Below are positions 51,556-60,699 of a DNA stretch of 64,000 nucleotides, one piece after another; position 1 is the stretch's first letter, and each line of letters begins with the position of its first letter. The stretch comes from Rhineura floridana (taxonomy: Eukaryota > Chordata > Lepidosauria > Squamata > Rhineuridae): the NCBI RefSeq assembly GCF_030035675.1, contig NC_084481.1:230484927-230548926 (forward strand), written 5' to 3'. The position numbers and the translations under genes were made by a program. The notes beneath the pieces were generated by a model. That model made no database searches, was not told the origin of the DNA, and was given only the letters and a program-made list of their open reading frames with translations.

Positions 51556-52010
51556 AGATCATAGAATCATGGAATAGTAGAGTGGGAAGGGGCCTATAAG
51601 GCCATCAAGTCCAACCCCCTGCTCAATGCAGGAATCCAAATCAAAGCATTCCCGACAGATGGCTGTCCAGCTGCCTCTTGAAGGCCTCCAGTGTCGGAGA
51701 GCCCACTACCTCTCTAGGTCATTGGTTCCAATCATAGAATCATAGAGTTGGAAGGGGCCTATAAGGCCATCGAGTCCAACCCCCTGCTCAATGCAGAAAT
51801 CCAAATCAAAGCATTCCCGTCAGATGGCTGTCCAGCTGCCTCTTGAAGGCCTCCAGTGTCGGAGAGCCCACCACCTCCCTAGATCATTGGTTCCATTGTC
51901 GTATGGCTCTAACAGTTAGGAAGTTTTTCCTGATGTCCAGTCAAAATCTGGCTTCTGCAACTTGAGCCCATTATTCCGTGTCCTGCACTCTGGGATGAAT
52001 GAGATGTATC
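51556..52010 (-). mobile_element. Two CR1 3' ends (bird-like subfamily) in tandem
   Basis: The first copy (about 51556-51730) stops at ATTGGTTCC. The second (about 51731-52010) starts AATCATAGAATCATAGAG and extends further ('GTTAGGAAGTTTTTCCTGAT', 'CATTATTCCGTGTCCTGC'). Both are reverse-oriented and very similar. Confidence 0.88.
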
Positions 52011-52334
52011 CTTGGGGCCCACGCTATGTGCATGGATGGTGTAGTCCAGAAAGTGGGCTCAGTTGATCTTACCGGTCACCGTGGATGAAACAAAGGAGAA
52101 AAGGGTATCTAGCACCCGTCAAAGGCTTTATAGGCCACAGGAGAGGGTATGGATCTATGATGGCTCCAGAGAGGAGACCAAGGGAAGATGGGTGATCATC
52201 CCACAGAAAACTTTGCAGATCTGAAGATGGCCAAGTTTTATCTTTTGCTCTTCTATTTTCAAATGTCCCTCAGCCTATTTTGGGTCTTTGGGGAGGGCAG
52301 GATAAATCTAGCAAATTTGGAAAGGAAATGTCTG

Positions 52335-52593
52335 GGTCACGTTGTTATATGCCTTCAAGTTGATTACGGCTTGTGGCGACCCTATGAATCTTTTTTGGAT
52401 ACATTCATAGGGTTTTCATGGTAAGAGGTATTCAGAGGTGGTTTGCCACTGCCTTCCTCTATGCTTACGGCACCCGGTATTCCCAGGCGGTCTCCCATCC
52501 AAGTACTAACTAGGCCTGACCCTGCTTAGCTTCCGAGATCAGACAAGATCGGGTGTGTTCAGGGTAGTATGGCCGTAGGCTCTAGGTCGCGTT
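52335..52593 (-). mobile_element. 5S rRNA-derived SINE with Sauria/BovB tail
   Basis: The element is 52344-52584 (241 bp, minus strand), flanked by GGTCACGTT (52335-52343) and GGTCGCGTT (52585-52593). From 52580 to about 52463 it is a near-complete 5S rRNA sequence: GCCTACGGCCATACTACCCT, box A AGCTAAGCAGGG, intermediate GATCTCGG, box C TGGATGGGAGACCGCCTGGG. Then come the Sauria core (GAGGAAGGCAGTGGCAAACC) and a BovB-like tail (GGGTCGCCACAAGCC, CAACTTGAAGGC). It would be transcribed by Pol III from the 5S internal promoter. Confidence 0.92.
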
Positions 52594-52599
52594 ACAAAG

Positions 52600-53165
52600 C
52601 TAAAATAGTATTTTTTGTTCTTTTGAATGTTGTAGAATTTGTGCTGCACACAACAGCCAGGATTTGGCACCCAGCTGCACACCCATGCACATTTGCCCAC
52701 AGATTCCATGGGGCTTACTTGACTCCTTGAGTAAGGTAGGAACTCCTGCATCCAGGTGTCAAAATGTAACTCTTATAAGGGGTTGTGGCTATAATTCAAA
52801 GGGACTTTTCCTCCCAGGGGTCACTGTGCACCTGCCAGTACCTAGCTCCTATGGCACCTGCGAAAGTTCTCAGAAAATATCCACTCAAAAATCACCAATA
52901 CATGAGAGACTGTTTGCCATTCCTGCTCAGGTCCTGTTTGCATTGGCTCATCCTGTCCCACTCTGAGCACACCGCCTCAGGCATGCCCACATATCACTGG
53001 ATACCAGGATGGGACAACCACCCTCCTTCCATTCTGAACAGAGAAGGGATGCAATGAGCTTCTCACTATAAATGAGCACAGTGGTGGCTGATGTTGGTGC
53101 CATTTTTCCACTGAGGGGGCAGGCCCACACATTTTTGTGGTCCTGTCTCTTTCTCAGCTCTTTTA
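52600..53165. other. Unannotated intergenic sequence
   Basis: Nothing is recognised. Open frames here lack similarity to known proteins. Confidence 0.4.
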
Positions 53166-53170
53166 GATGT

Positions 53171-53263
53171 GGCATCCATTTTGTGTTATGCCCAGTGGCA
53201 GCCATTTTGTGTTATGCCCAGTGGCAGCCATTTTGTGTTATGCCCAGTGGCAGCCATTTTGTG
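53171..53263. repeat. 26-bp minisatellite, about 3.6 units
   Basis: The unit GGCAGCCATTTTGTGTTATG+CCCAGT repeats head to tail almost without change (the first unit has GGCATCC). The unit resembles the common MITE phrase 'GGCGGCCATTTTGTG', so it may have grown from part of a transposon. Confidence 0.93.
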
Positions 53264-53334
53264 ACTGACACCCACAGCATTTTTTCAAAATTCCAAATAT
53301 GCTCATCGGCCCCAAAAAGTTGGTGACTTCTGAA

Positions 53335-53690
53335 TAGGGATGTGCTAGAATTCCACCCAATTTGGATTTGGTACTGAATTTTCCATTAATTTGCTTATTC
53401 GCTATAGTTATGGATCAGATTTTTATGTAGCGCTGCTTTCTTCAAAAATGGATTTTTCTTTTTAAAAATCTGTGACTAAAATATCAGTTATTTGTATCAA
53501 TATTTCCTTCAATTTATGGATATTTCCTTTAATTTGTCAATATTTCCTTTAAAATATAGATATTTCATTTAAAATATTGGTATTAATATCTATATTTTTT
53601 CTGAGGGGAAAAAAACAGATGAGTAAAAGCAGCAGTTTGTAGAAAAATAACAAACTCGAAGAGATACCGGCCTCTTAGTTCGACAGAATG
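53335..53690 (+). repeat. AT-rich DNA-transposon-like repeat
   Basis: Starts ATAGGGATGTGCTAGAATTC, with 'CAATTTGGATTTGGTACTGA' and runs of 'AATATTTCCTTTAA'. Other copies are at 29626/31987 and, inverted, 19090. It lies just downstream of SLC35F4. Confidence 0.6.
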
Positions 53691-53768
53691 CTTTCAAACT
53701 GGCATCAGCTAACAGGTCCCATCCCTATTCACGAACTACATCCACACACCTCAGATTTTGTTTTGGGT

Positions 53769-53790
53769 TTTATTAAAAAAGGAATTTATT
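53769..53790 (-). terminator. SLC35F4: Candidate poly(A) signals of SLC35F4
   Basis: Two minus-strand AATAAA hexamers, at 53785-53790 and 53769-53774, about 200 nt after the stop codon. They would give a short 3'UTR. Longer forms cannot be excluded. Confidence 0.4.
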
Positions 53791-53989
53791 GTAATCATTT
53801 GTACCTACTCCTGGATAGGTGTACAAATGTAAAGAGTTTACGTTCCAATGTGTTCAGCGCTGAATTTACACTCCGTTCCCAGTTTCAAAGTAATAACTCA
53901 TTTTGTAGCATACAAGTGGGTGAGAAAAAAAATCAATTAAATCATATTCACAGAATATACATTGGCGTGCAAATAAGAGGTCGCCAGCC

Positions 53990-54231
53990 CTAAGCCAGCG
54001 GTATAGACACAGTCCCATTGGCTCGGCTTCTGCTTCGGAATTGAACACTCGAGTCCGTGATGTCCTCAGCGTGGTCCTCGCCTTTCTTCTCCTTTAAGCT
54101 GTTGATGAATCTCAGCGTGATCTCATCCCACTCCTCAGGAAGCAGCATCAGCAGGAAACCAAGGCAGATGATGCTGGTGGCCCCCAACCTCACTACGCTG
54201 AAGATAACCTCGCGCTTGAGAAGATCGACGG
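53990..54231 (-). CDS. SLC35F4: SLC35F4 last coding exon
   Basis: Encodes the final 79 residues plus a TAG at 53990-53992. The acceptor is TCTCTGAATGTAG ending at 54232, and two bases complete the alanine codon of the GNAA junction. It reads AVDLLKREVIFSVVRLGATS, then the last membrane span IICLGFLLMLLPEEWDEITL, and a hydrophilic tail ending in RANGTVSIPLA. LLPEEWD is the family signature after the last helix, and the final NGTVSIPLA identifies SLC35F4 rather than SLC35F3. It is a multi-pass membrane protein of the drug/metabolite transporter superfamily. Its substrate is unknown; the paralogue SLC35F3 has been linked to thiamine. Confidence 0.96.
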
Positions 54232-54289
54232 CTACATTCAGAGAGAAAAAGTGGAGGGAGAAAAGAGATTAGTTACGGCCCGGGTTGCG

Positions 54290-54640
54290 GAACCTCTTTT
54301 AGTCTGAGAGCTGCATTCCCACAGGGGCAACCAGTGGGGGGGTGGAGCCAGAGGCAAACGTGAGTGGAGCAAAAGGTGCAACTCTTACCTTTGCACAGTA
54401 AAATTGAAAGGTGTTCTACACACGCCAACACCCTACCCACATTTCACTCTCTACCACCCAGGCAAGCAAAGTTCAAAGACCCATTCCGGCAAGGCAAAAG
54501 CATTCGAGGAGGGCGCAGAGCAGGGCCTTTGAAGGATGTCGCCTGAGAATAGGGGGCGTGACTTGGGAAGGGGCGTGGCCTGCAAAGTTCTAACGCTCAG
54601 ATGTTCAAATCAGGCTAAACTGGTTATAGCTAGCATACCA
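54290..54640. other. SLC35F4 intron with possible MITE remains
   Basis: Phrases such as 'GGTTGCGGAACCTCTTTTAG', 'GTGGAGCCAGAGGCAAACGT' and 'GGGGCGTGGCCTGCAAAG' resemble decayed DNA-transposon sequence also seen near 21300, 34250-34560 and 60715. It cannot be delimited. Confidence 0.35.
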
Positions 54641-54664
54641 GTTTTATTATCTTTGTAGCTTAGA

Positions 54665-54845
54665 TTTAAGAACGTAAGAAGAGCCCTGCAGTTGGATCAG
54701 GACAGCGGCCCATCTAGTCCAGCATCCTGTTCTCACAGTGGCCAACCAGACGCCCCAGTGGGATGCCCCCAAGCGAGGCAGGAGGGCAACAGCGCTCCCC
54801 CAACCTGCGATTCGAAGCAAGTGGTGTTCAAAGGCATACTGGGTG
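54665..54845 (-). mobile_element. CR1 3' end, truncated
   Basis: 'AAGAACGTAAGAAGAGCCCT', 'GCGGCCCATCTAGTCCAGCA', 'TTCTCACAGTGGCCAACCAG'. Confidence 0.88.
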
Positions 54846-54847
54846 GT

Positions 54848-54965
54848 TGTTTTCAATTGTTTTTAACACTGCATTTTAAGGTTGTTATAACCCGCTCTGG
54901 GACCTCTGAGTGAAGGGCGGGAAATACATGCTATAATGCTAATACACTACTACTAATAACAACAA
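54848..54965 (+). mobile_element. L2-type LINE 3' tail
   Basis: 'TTTTCAATTGTTTTTAACAC', 'CCCGCTCTGGGACCTCTGAG' and 'GGGCGGGAAATACATGC', then ACTACTAATAACAACAACA. Confidence 0.55.
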
Positions 54966-55214
54966 CAGTGGGGGAGAACATGGCCATCGCAGATAGTCGC
55001 CACTGATGTTACTATGTCGTATCCCACTCTGGGATTATTTTTTACTCAAGAGCAGATTAGGAAACTGGATTTAGCCTGGCAGATATCAGATAGATTCATT
55101 CAAGTATGTCACACAGGGAATGTTTCATTTTTTATATTTTTCCCCTCCTCTACTTTTTGGGGTGCAAGGAGTTTGAAACCTGGGGATGGAGGGCGTCCCT
55201 GAGTAATAAACCTG

Positions 55215-55408
55215 TCAAAGTTCAGACAAAATTGGTCTCATTATTTGGGGTATACACAGACCAATCCATACCCCTCTCCAGGGCTCCATTTTCCGGTATT
55301 TGAAAAGTACTGAAATTAAACGAGTGCTGCAGAGGGAAAATGAGACAGGAAACACAGATGCAAATACTTGCTTTTGTTTTTTGTAAAGGATCGAAATGCA
55401 TGATTTAT
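55215..55408. repeat. Unnamed repeat, copy 2, abutting an SLC35F4 exon
   Basis: Closely matches 45338-45530. It ends within the first few bases of the intron next to the exon at 55411-55500, so the 5' splice site (GTATAAATC) lies at its edge. Confidence 0.7.
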
Positions 55409-55410
55409 AC

Positions 55411-55500
55411 CTGCATTGCCAGGAACACTGAGCACCGTCCCAATAGATATTAAGATTGGGTATGTAAGCACAACACCAACGTTCACCAAGATGTTAAAAG
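55411..55500 (-). CDS. SLC35F4: SLC35F4 exon (third from window edge)
   Basis: A 90-nt exon with acceptor TTTTCCTTTGCAG ending at 55501 and donor AATGCAG|GTATAAAT at 55410. It begins with the two bases completing GLWLA and ends with one base of the next alanine. It encodes FNILVNVGVVLTYPILISIG, then TVLSVPGNA, a transmembrane helix and the conserved SVPGNA turn shared by SLC35F proteins. The phase agrees with both neighbours. Confidence 0.95.
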
Positions 55501-55604
55501 CTGCAAAGGAAAAGAGTGGAAGATGAGATTGTGGGGAAGGTCTCTTCCACACCACTAGAATCAGGATCCGCAAGGAAATCTCTTTCTGTAAGCCTGCCAT
55601 TCCC

Positions 55605-56005
55605 AATCTAGTATCCTCCAAACATTTGGGACTACAGCTCCAGAACGTTGGGTGCTTGAGGCTCACAGAAGATGCAGGCAGTGCAGAGTCACATGTCGAA
55701 GATCATACAGGGCCTTGAACAGTTCCAAGGAGCCCAGCTAAAGCTGCTACGATCACCGGTTGCGAGGAGCTGGAACCAACTGAAGCCTTGCAGGCTGACC
55801 AAGCGTAAAGTGTGGTAGGCTCCACCTACCTGGAGGAGTTGGCTGACCAGTTAAAGGGCCCTCACCTTATTTTGTAGCCCATGGCTTCTGCGGAGCTGGG
55901 AGAACAGAGGTGCTGCAGGGGGCTCATCCTGTGAAGGCCCTGAAGAAGGTACTGGCGAGCCTTCTCCCCAAGGAAGTAGCTCAAACTTACTCGGCTGTGC
56001 ACTGC
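55605..56005. other. SLC35F4 intron, old repeat debris
   Basis: Parts resemble decayed L2/MITE sequence ('GGGACTACAGCTCCAGAACG', 'CATACAGGGCCTTGAACAG'), but no element can be delimited. Confidence 0.35.
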
Positions 56006-56007
56006 AA

Positions 56008-56120
56008 AAGCCCTGGATTGTGGGCCCTGAAACCATCATCCCCAGCCAGCAAGTCTGTGCTGGCTGGGACTTATGGCAATTCTACTCCAAAACATCTGGA
56101 GGGCACCACATCTGGAGTCT
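56008..56120. repeat. Palindromic MITE (short)
   Basis: 'GTGCTGGCTGGGACTTATGG' and 'CTGGAGGGCACCACATCTGG'. Same family as at 10487. Confidence 0.5.
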
Positions 56121-56268
56121 GGTTTAAACTAAGCTCCAAAACCCACACAAAGGCCTTCTCCTGTTTTGTTGTCCTCCGCACCTGGTATTCAGAGATATAT
56201 TATCTCTGTACCTGGAAGTTCTGTTTAGCAGTCATGCCCAGTAGTCTAATAGCCTCTGACACACTTAT

Positions 56269-56786
56269 CTCCCATGCAGGGCCGGGACCAAGCATGACTG
56301 GGCCCTTGGGCACCAGCCTGCCCCGGGCACACAGCTGCTGCCTGTTCCACCTACCCCTCTCCTGTCTTTTCCTGCTGCGTGGGCGGAGTGCACAGGGCTG
56401 CCATCAACCAAGATCACGACAGAGGCTTCTCTAAGGGGCTGCTTTCCCTGCCGCCATCTTGGTTGATTGCACACATGCACGGCACGCTATGTGCATGCAC
56501 ATGCCTGCCACCAACCAAGATGGCGGTAGAGGCATCAGCCTCTTAAAGAAGCCTCTGCCACCACCTTGGTTGATGGCAACCCTGTGCGCACCGCACACAC
56601 AGCAGCAAAAGACAGGAGAGGGATAGGTGGAACGAGTGAACAGGTAGGTGGCCTGGAAGCTCCCTCTCAGCAATCCATGGCGGGGGAGTGCTATCCTCCC
56701 ACCCTAATGAGGGGCCCCTCTGGGCCGCAGGGGCCCTCGGCCAGGCCCTGACCTGGCCACCATTTGCCACCGGCCCTGCTCCTGTG
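56269..56786. mobile_element. Long palindromic hAT-like MITE
   Basis: The element is 56277-56778 (502 bp), with ends CAGGGCCGGGACCA and GCCACCGGCCCTG. The flanks CTCCCATG and CTCCTGTG match at 6 of 8 bases. The arms read inwards to a centre near 56520-56545 (CAACCAAGATGGCGG..., AAGCCTCTGCCACCACCTTG). Smaller internal palindromes sit around 56440-56520. GC-rich and non-coding. Confidence 0.7.
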
Positions 56787-57004
56787 AATGTGTCCGATAC
56801 TTCCCAAAAGCCGTCTAAGTCAGTGGCAGTCTGTGCATCTTGTGAGAGCAAAATGTGTTTGGGTGATGGGCTCCCTTAGGATCTATCCTGATTCTACTGC
56901 CAATGTCCCTGAGTTCTAATGTTATAAAAGAGATGAAGATACATGTCTCATAAACCACATATAATTTTACAAACCTTGGAAAGGATGTCCTGGTTCAAAT
57001 GTAT

Positions 57005-57350
57005 TTATTTTATTTTATTTTATTTGTTTGACAGATGTATAAACTGCATCATAGCCTAAGACCTTTGACGCAGTGCACAAGCTAAAAATGAGATAAAATG
57101 CATAAATACAAACTCTGCAAACAAGAAAAACGTTTCTACGGATGTACAATGAATATTCCATAAAATGACAGGGTCATGCATCAGGGAAAGCCTTCTTAAA
57201 CAAAATCGTCTTCAGTAGCCACCTAAACAAGAAAGCACTAGACGCCTGTCTGATTTCAGATGGTAGTTGATTCCAGAGGGCCTTAAACTAGGTGCAAACT
57301 AACTGATGCTATCTTCTCACTGGAGAAACCTTCGAGCAATCCAGCCTAAG
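57005..57350 (-). mobile_element. L2-type LINE 3' region
   Basis: 'TATTTTATTTTATTTGTTTG' tail, 'GATGTATAAACTGCATCATA', then 'AGATGGTAGTTGATTCCAGA' and 'GGGCCTTAAACTAGG'. Reverse orientation, diverged. Confidence 0.5.
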
Positions 57351-57484
57351 CTGAGCACTTCTAAGGTCCACCAACTTCAGTGCCATGTTCTGAAATCTCT
57401 TTCGCTGAACTCGGTGAGATTGGAAAGTGTTTAACACTGGATGGATTAAGGAATCGTTGCCCACATTCTGACTCTCCACCACAC

Positions 57485-57650
57485 CACTAGAAACAAAGGG
57501 TTCGATCCCCAGGGGCATCTCCAGGTAGAGCTTGGAGAGACTCCCTGCCTGAAATCCTGAAGAGCCGCTGTCAGTCAGCGTCAACAAAACTGACCTAAAT
57601 GGACCAGTGGTCTGACTCAGTATAAGACCAGCTTCCTATGTTCCTGCGTG
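57485..57650 (+). repeat. tRNA-derived SINE with CR1-like tail
   Basis: 'GGGTTCGATCCCCAGGGGCA', 'TCTCCAGGTAGAGCTTGG', 'GGTCTGACTCAGTATAAGAC' and the end CTTCCTATGTTCCTGC. This copy shows the CR1-like end. Confidence 0.75.
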
Positions 57651-57729
57651 GGTCACTAACAGCTAAAAGTGGCTAGCATCTAAAACCAGAGAAGAGAAAA
57701 AGAAGGGGGGAAACCCCAAAACGCTAGAA

Positions 57730-57855
57730 AAGTATTGTGTTTTATTTATAATCCAAGCCTAACGCGTTTCATGGAAAAACACTTCACACCAGCTGTTGTT
57801 CCCCTGACGAAGGCCTAAATCCACACAGGCTCTTCCCTGTGTGGGTCAAACACAC
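57730..57855. repeat. Unclassified block with AACGCGTTTC motif
   Basis: CCTAACGCGTTTCATGG, then CCCCTGACGAAGGCC. Compare 8788-8826. It lies about 70 bp beyond an SLC35F4 exon. Confidence 0.4.
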
Positions 57856-57925
57856 CTAAGAATTCCGCTGTAAAGGAAACAGAAATGTGCATTTGAATAT
57901 TGAAAGGTTTCCTTAACCCACCTAC

Positions 57926-58118
57926 CTAGCCAGAGGCCTGCTATTCCACACAGATAGCCCCACGGCACAGCTGCAAAGGGTGACCAGTATTCCACCTTGG
58001 TAAAATAAAGTATGATCGGTGTAAAGGACAGAAAAATCAAGTTGAAAAAGCCGAGGGTAGAGATGAAGTGGGCAGCTTCCCCAAAGTTGGCACTTCCAAG
58101 GAACATCTTAAACAAAAC
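57926..58118 (-). CDS. SLC35F4: SLC35F4 exon (second from window edge)
   Basis: A 193-nt exon, phase 0 in and phase 1 out. The acceptor is TTTTCCCTCTTAG ending at 58119 and the donor is GGCTAG|GTAGGT at 57925. It reads VLFKMFLGSANFGEAAHFIS, then TLGFFNLIFLSFTPIILYFT (membrane span), KVEYWSPFAAVPWG, and a second span YLCGIAGLWL. This is the conserved second half of the EamA-like transporter fold, nearly identical to mammals. No defect is seen. Confidence 0.96.
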
Positions 58119-58247
58119 CTAAGAGGGAAAAGGAAAACAACTGAGAAAAGTTACAGAGTAGAAGCAGAAGGGATGTTCACGAGGTGCACGCGGCACAGCT
58201 GGACTCGCAGCAGCAAACTCCTGGAGAGCAGTGGTTCAGGTTTGCAA

Positions 58248-58442
58248 AGGGCTGTGGCATGGCGGGACAGCATCTGCCTTGGACGCAGAAAGGCCCTGGT
58301 CCAATCCCTGGCCTCTCCAGGAAGGGATGGGAATACCCCCTGCCCAAAACCCTGAAGAGCCACTGCCAGTCAGTGTAGACAACACTGAGCTAGATAGACC
58401 AATAGTCTGATTCAGTATTAGGCAGATTCCTACATTCCAGGT
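58248..58442 (+). repeat. tRNA-derived SINE with CR1-like tail
   Basis: The head 'GGGCTGTGGCATGGCGGGAC', 'AGCATCTGCCTTGGACGCAG', 'GGTCCAATCCCTGGCC', then 'GCCAGTCAGTGTAGACAACA' and 'GATTCAGTATTAGGCAG', ending TTCCTACATTCC. Nearly complete. Confidence 0.75.
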
Positions 58443-58547
58443 GCTTGATTATGCCGCTGTCAAAAGCAGACAGCTTGTTCATTCACACTTGGAAGGGGAC
58501 ATCGCCTTGGGACAGTGTCTAGGCAGAAAGAGCCTCCTTTAGGTCTG

Positions 58548-58690
58548 AAGTGGTGCGGTAGCACCAACCCTTTGGAATTCCCTCCTCTTAAATATTAGAC
58601 AGGCGCCATCTCTGTTATCTTTTCGGCACCTGTTGAAGACCTTCCTCTTTCAACAAGCCTTTTAAGTAGAGACCTTATCCCAGTCTGTGT
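58548..58690 (+). mobile_element. L2-type LINE fragment
   Basis: 'CCAACCCTTTGGAATTCCCT', 'GAAGACCTTCCTCTTTCAAC', 'AAGCCTTTTAAGTAGAGACC'. Confidence 0.75.
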
Positions 58691-58696
58691 CGGAGG

Positions 58697-58708
58697 CCGT
58701 GTGTGTGA

Positions 58709-58742
<34 letters not shown>
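58697..58742. repeat. (GT)n(GA)n microsatellite
   Basis: GTGTGTGAGTGTGTGTGTGT followed by a GA run. Confidence 0.9.
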
Positions 58743-58744
<2 letters not shown>

Positions 58745-59089
58745 ACTGTGTTTGCACTTGGCACACAAAGTGGCCTCCACCACCCTCTCTGGCTACTGTG
58801 CTGCATTTGCAATATTTTAACTTTTTTGCATCTCGGGAAAATGTTTGCTTGGGTGAGTGTCCCTTAGTTGGTGGCAGGGCAGGGACCGGGAGGTGGTTAA
58901 GTGAGAGAGATTATGCTGGCTGGCTGAGTGGGGGGGGGTTGCACTTGGTTTGACGTGCAAAGACCTGAGTAGTGGCCTCAGCCTCCCTCCCCACCACCCT
59001 TACCAGCGGAGAGACCACCATTGCTATCTTATAATAAAAAGAATTATTCTACTACCTCTGTGTGTGTGTGTTTATTTTTAATGTGTTTT

Positions 59090-59290
59090 AGGCTACTTAG
59101 ATGTGCAGCAGCCAAGGCCAGCACCTTGTAGGTGTTTTTTTTTAAAAAGTAACTGAAACATAATTGTGGTGATTACTTTTGAGGAAAAGTAAAGTAATCC
59201 GTTACTTTCAGAGCAATTGTAATTGTAACAGCAATTACTGCTTTTTTGGGCCATGTAATTGTAACTGTAATTTATTACTTTTTAAAAGAA
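59090..59290. repeat. Repeat rich in GTAATTGTAACTGTAAT
   Basis: Words such as AAGTAACTGAAACATAATTG and 'TTGTAACTGTAATTTATTAC' resemble a known type of vertebrate hAT MITE. Assignment is by eye only. Confidence 0.45.
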
Positions 59291-59586
59291 ATCTTCCAAG
59301 CTGTGGTCATTAAGCATCATACATTAAACATCAACCACAGTTGCTTGATGCATACAATTCAAACAAAAACATTTCTCGGACTGGAAATTAAGACAGAAAT
59401 CTTAGCTAAAAGATGGAGCCTGGGTCGGGAACATTTAATTTAGCCAACTTGCTTCTGGCAAAAACGGTTTAAGTGCCCTCATGCCAGCCCAGTCACCAGA
59501 AGGCCACTATAGGAAGAAAAGAGCCTAATGTTGTGGAGATTTTAGATGGGAGCGCTCAGGAGTAAAGATGGTTGCCCCTGAATGCT

Positions 59587-59680
59587 GCAGTTCTAAACAC
59601 ACTTACTAAGGGACTAAGCCCCCATAAAACTCAACAGAACTTACTTCTGAGTAGATATAGTTTGGATTGTGCTGTTGGTA
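59587..59680. repeat. Short palindromic repeat (CCCATAAAACTCAACAGAAC)
   Basis: 'CAGTTCTAAACACACTTACT' and 'ACTTACTTCTGAGTAGATAT', 'TTTGGATTGTGCTG' are the same family as 22085. Confidence 0.55.
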
Positions 59681-59689
59681 AAGCTTGAC

Positions 59690-60330
59690 TAGGGATCCTC
59701 TGCAAAGACATCCATATCCAAGCAGAGTTGGCAACCCCCTGCCTGGAATGCCCTGCCCTTATCTTTTAATGTGGCTGCTCCAAACTTCTTCACAGATTTG
59801 ACCCTTCACTTCAGAAAGAGGTCTGAGAAATGAGTAAGAGTAAGAAGATTCTCTACTCTTTTCTGTCTCCCTGTGGGCTGCTATAAACTCACTTTGACAG
59901 CCAACCCAATTCCAGTGAGTAATAATTGACAGAGAGAAAACACACATGGTTTGGTCTACCTTCATAGGCAGCAGCTTAGGAACAACAGCAATTGGAGCCT
60001 CGCTGCCCAGTATGTGAATTCTCTCTTACCACTATTGGGCAAGAAACAAACCATCATGCAACCAACAAGGTGCATCATCAGTGAGTTTAAGGGGGTTGAG
60101 CTGACCACATGGAACAACTGTTATTGCTTCTATGGATGTAAGGGAGTGAGGTTAAAGATAAATGTAATGCAAATAGAAAAAGAAAAACAAAAGACAGTGA
60201 TGATTTCCTAAAAGTAATACCATACCAACCACAACAATATTCCTATGAGTAAGGCAAAAAACTCAGCATCCCACAGCCAGTCAGGATTCCTAATCAAAAA
60301 CAAAAACTAAAACAATCCTGGCAGCCAGTC
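59690..60330. other. SLC35F4 intron, unannotated
   Basis: No exon or named repeat is recognised. Confidence 0.4.
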
Positions 60331-60334
60331 AGCC

Positions 60335-60670
60335 AAGGTCACAGAAATCCCCATGAAGCACAACCTGACCCGGGGGCTGCAGTTAGTGCAGAATGCTGTG
60401 GCACGATTGCTGACATGTGTGAGATCCTATCAGCACATAATACCTGTGTTCTGGAATCTGCACCGGTTGCTGATTTGCTACCAGGCCAAGTTCAAGGTAC
60501 CACATAGTACTTGTTCTGCTGTTTTAAGAAGAAATCAGTCCTTCAGTGTGGCAGCATCTACGCTTTGGAACTCCCTGCCTATTGACATTAGCAGGTGCCG
60601 TCATTGTACTCTTTTTGGCACCTGCCAAAACACTTTTGTTTAGCCAAGCTACCCAGGACATCCAGAAGCT
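60335..60670 (+). mobile_element. L2-type LINE fragment
   Basis: Encodes NLTRGLQLVQNAVARLLTCV, then a decayed LHRLLICYQAKFKV, 'NQSFSVAASTLWNSLPIDIS'. Clear L2 C-terminal domain words. Confidence 0.82.
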
Positions 60671-60699
60671 GCTGCCTGATGCAGACACCTCCCTCTACC

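Noticed and set aside
52463-52580. A functional 5S rRNA gene
   Set aside because: The head is very close to 5S, but it runs straight into a Sauria/BovB tail with no T-run terminator after the 5S end, has several changes, and is flanked by a target duplication; it is a SINE.
53171-53263. A CRISPR-like array
   Set aside because: The units are contiguous with no spacers, in a vertebrate genome; it is a minisatellite.
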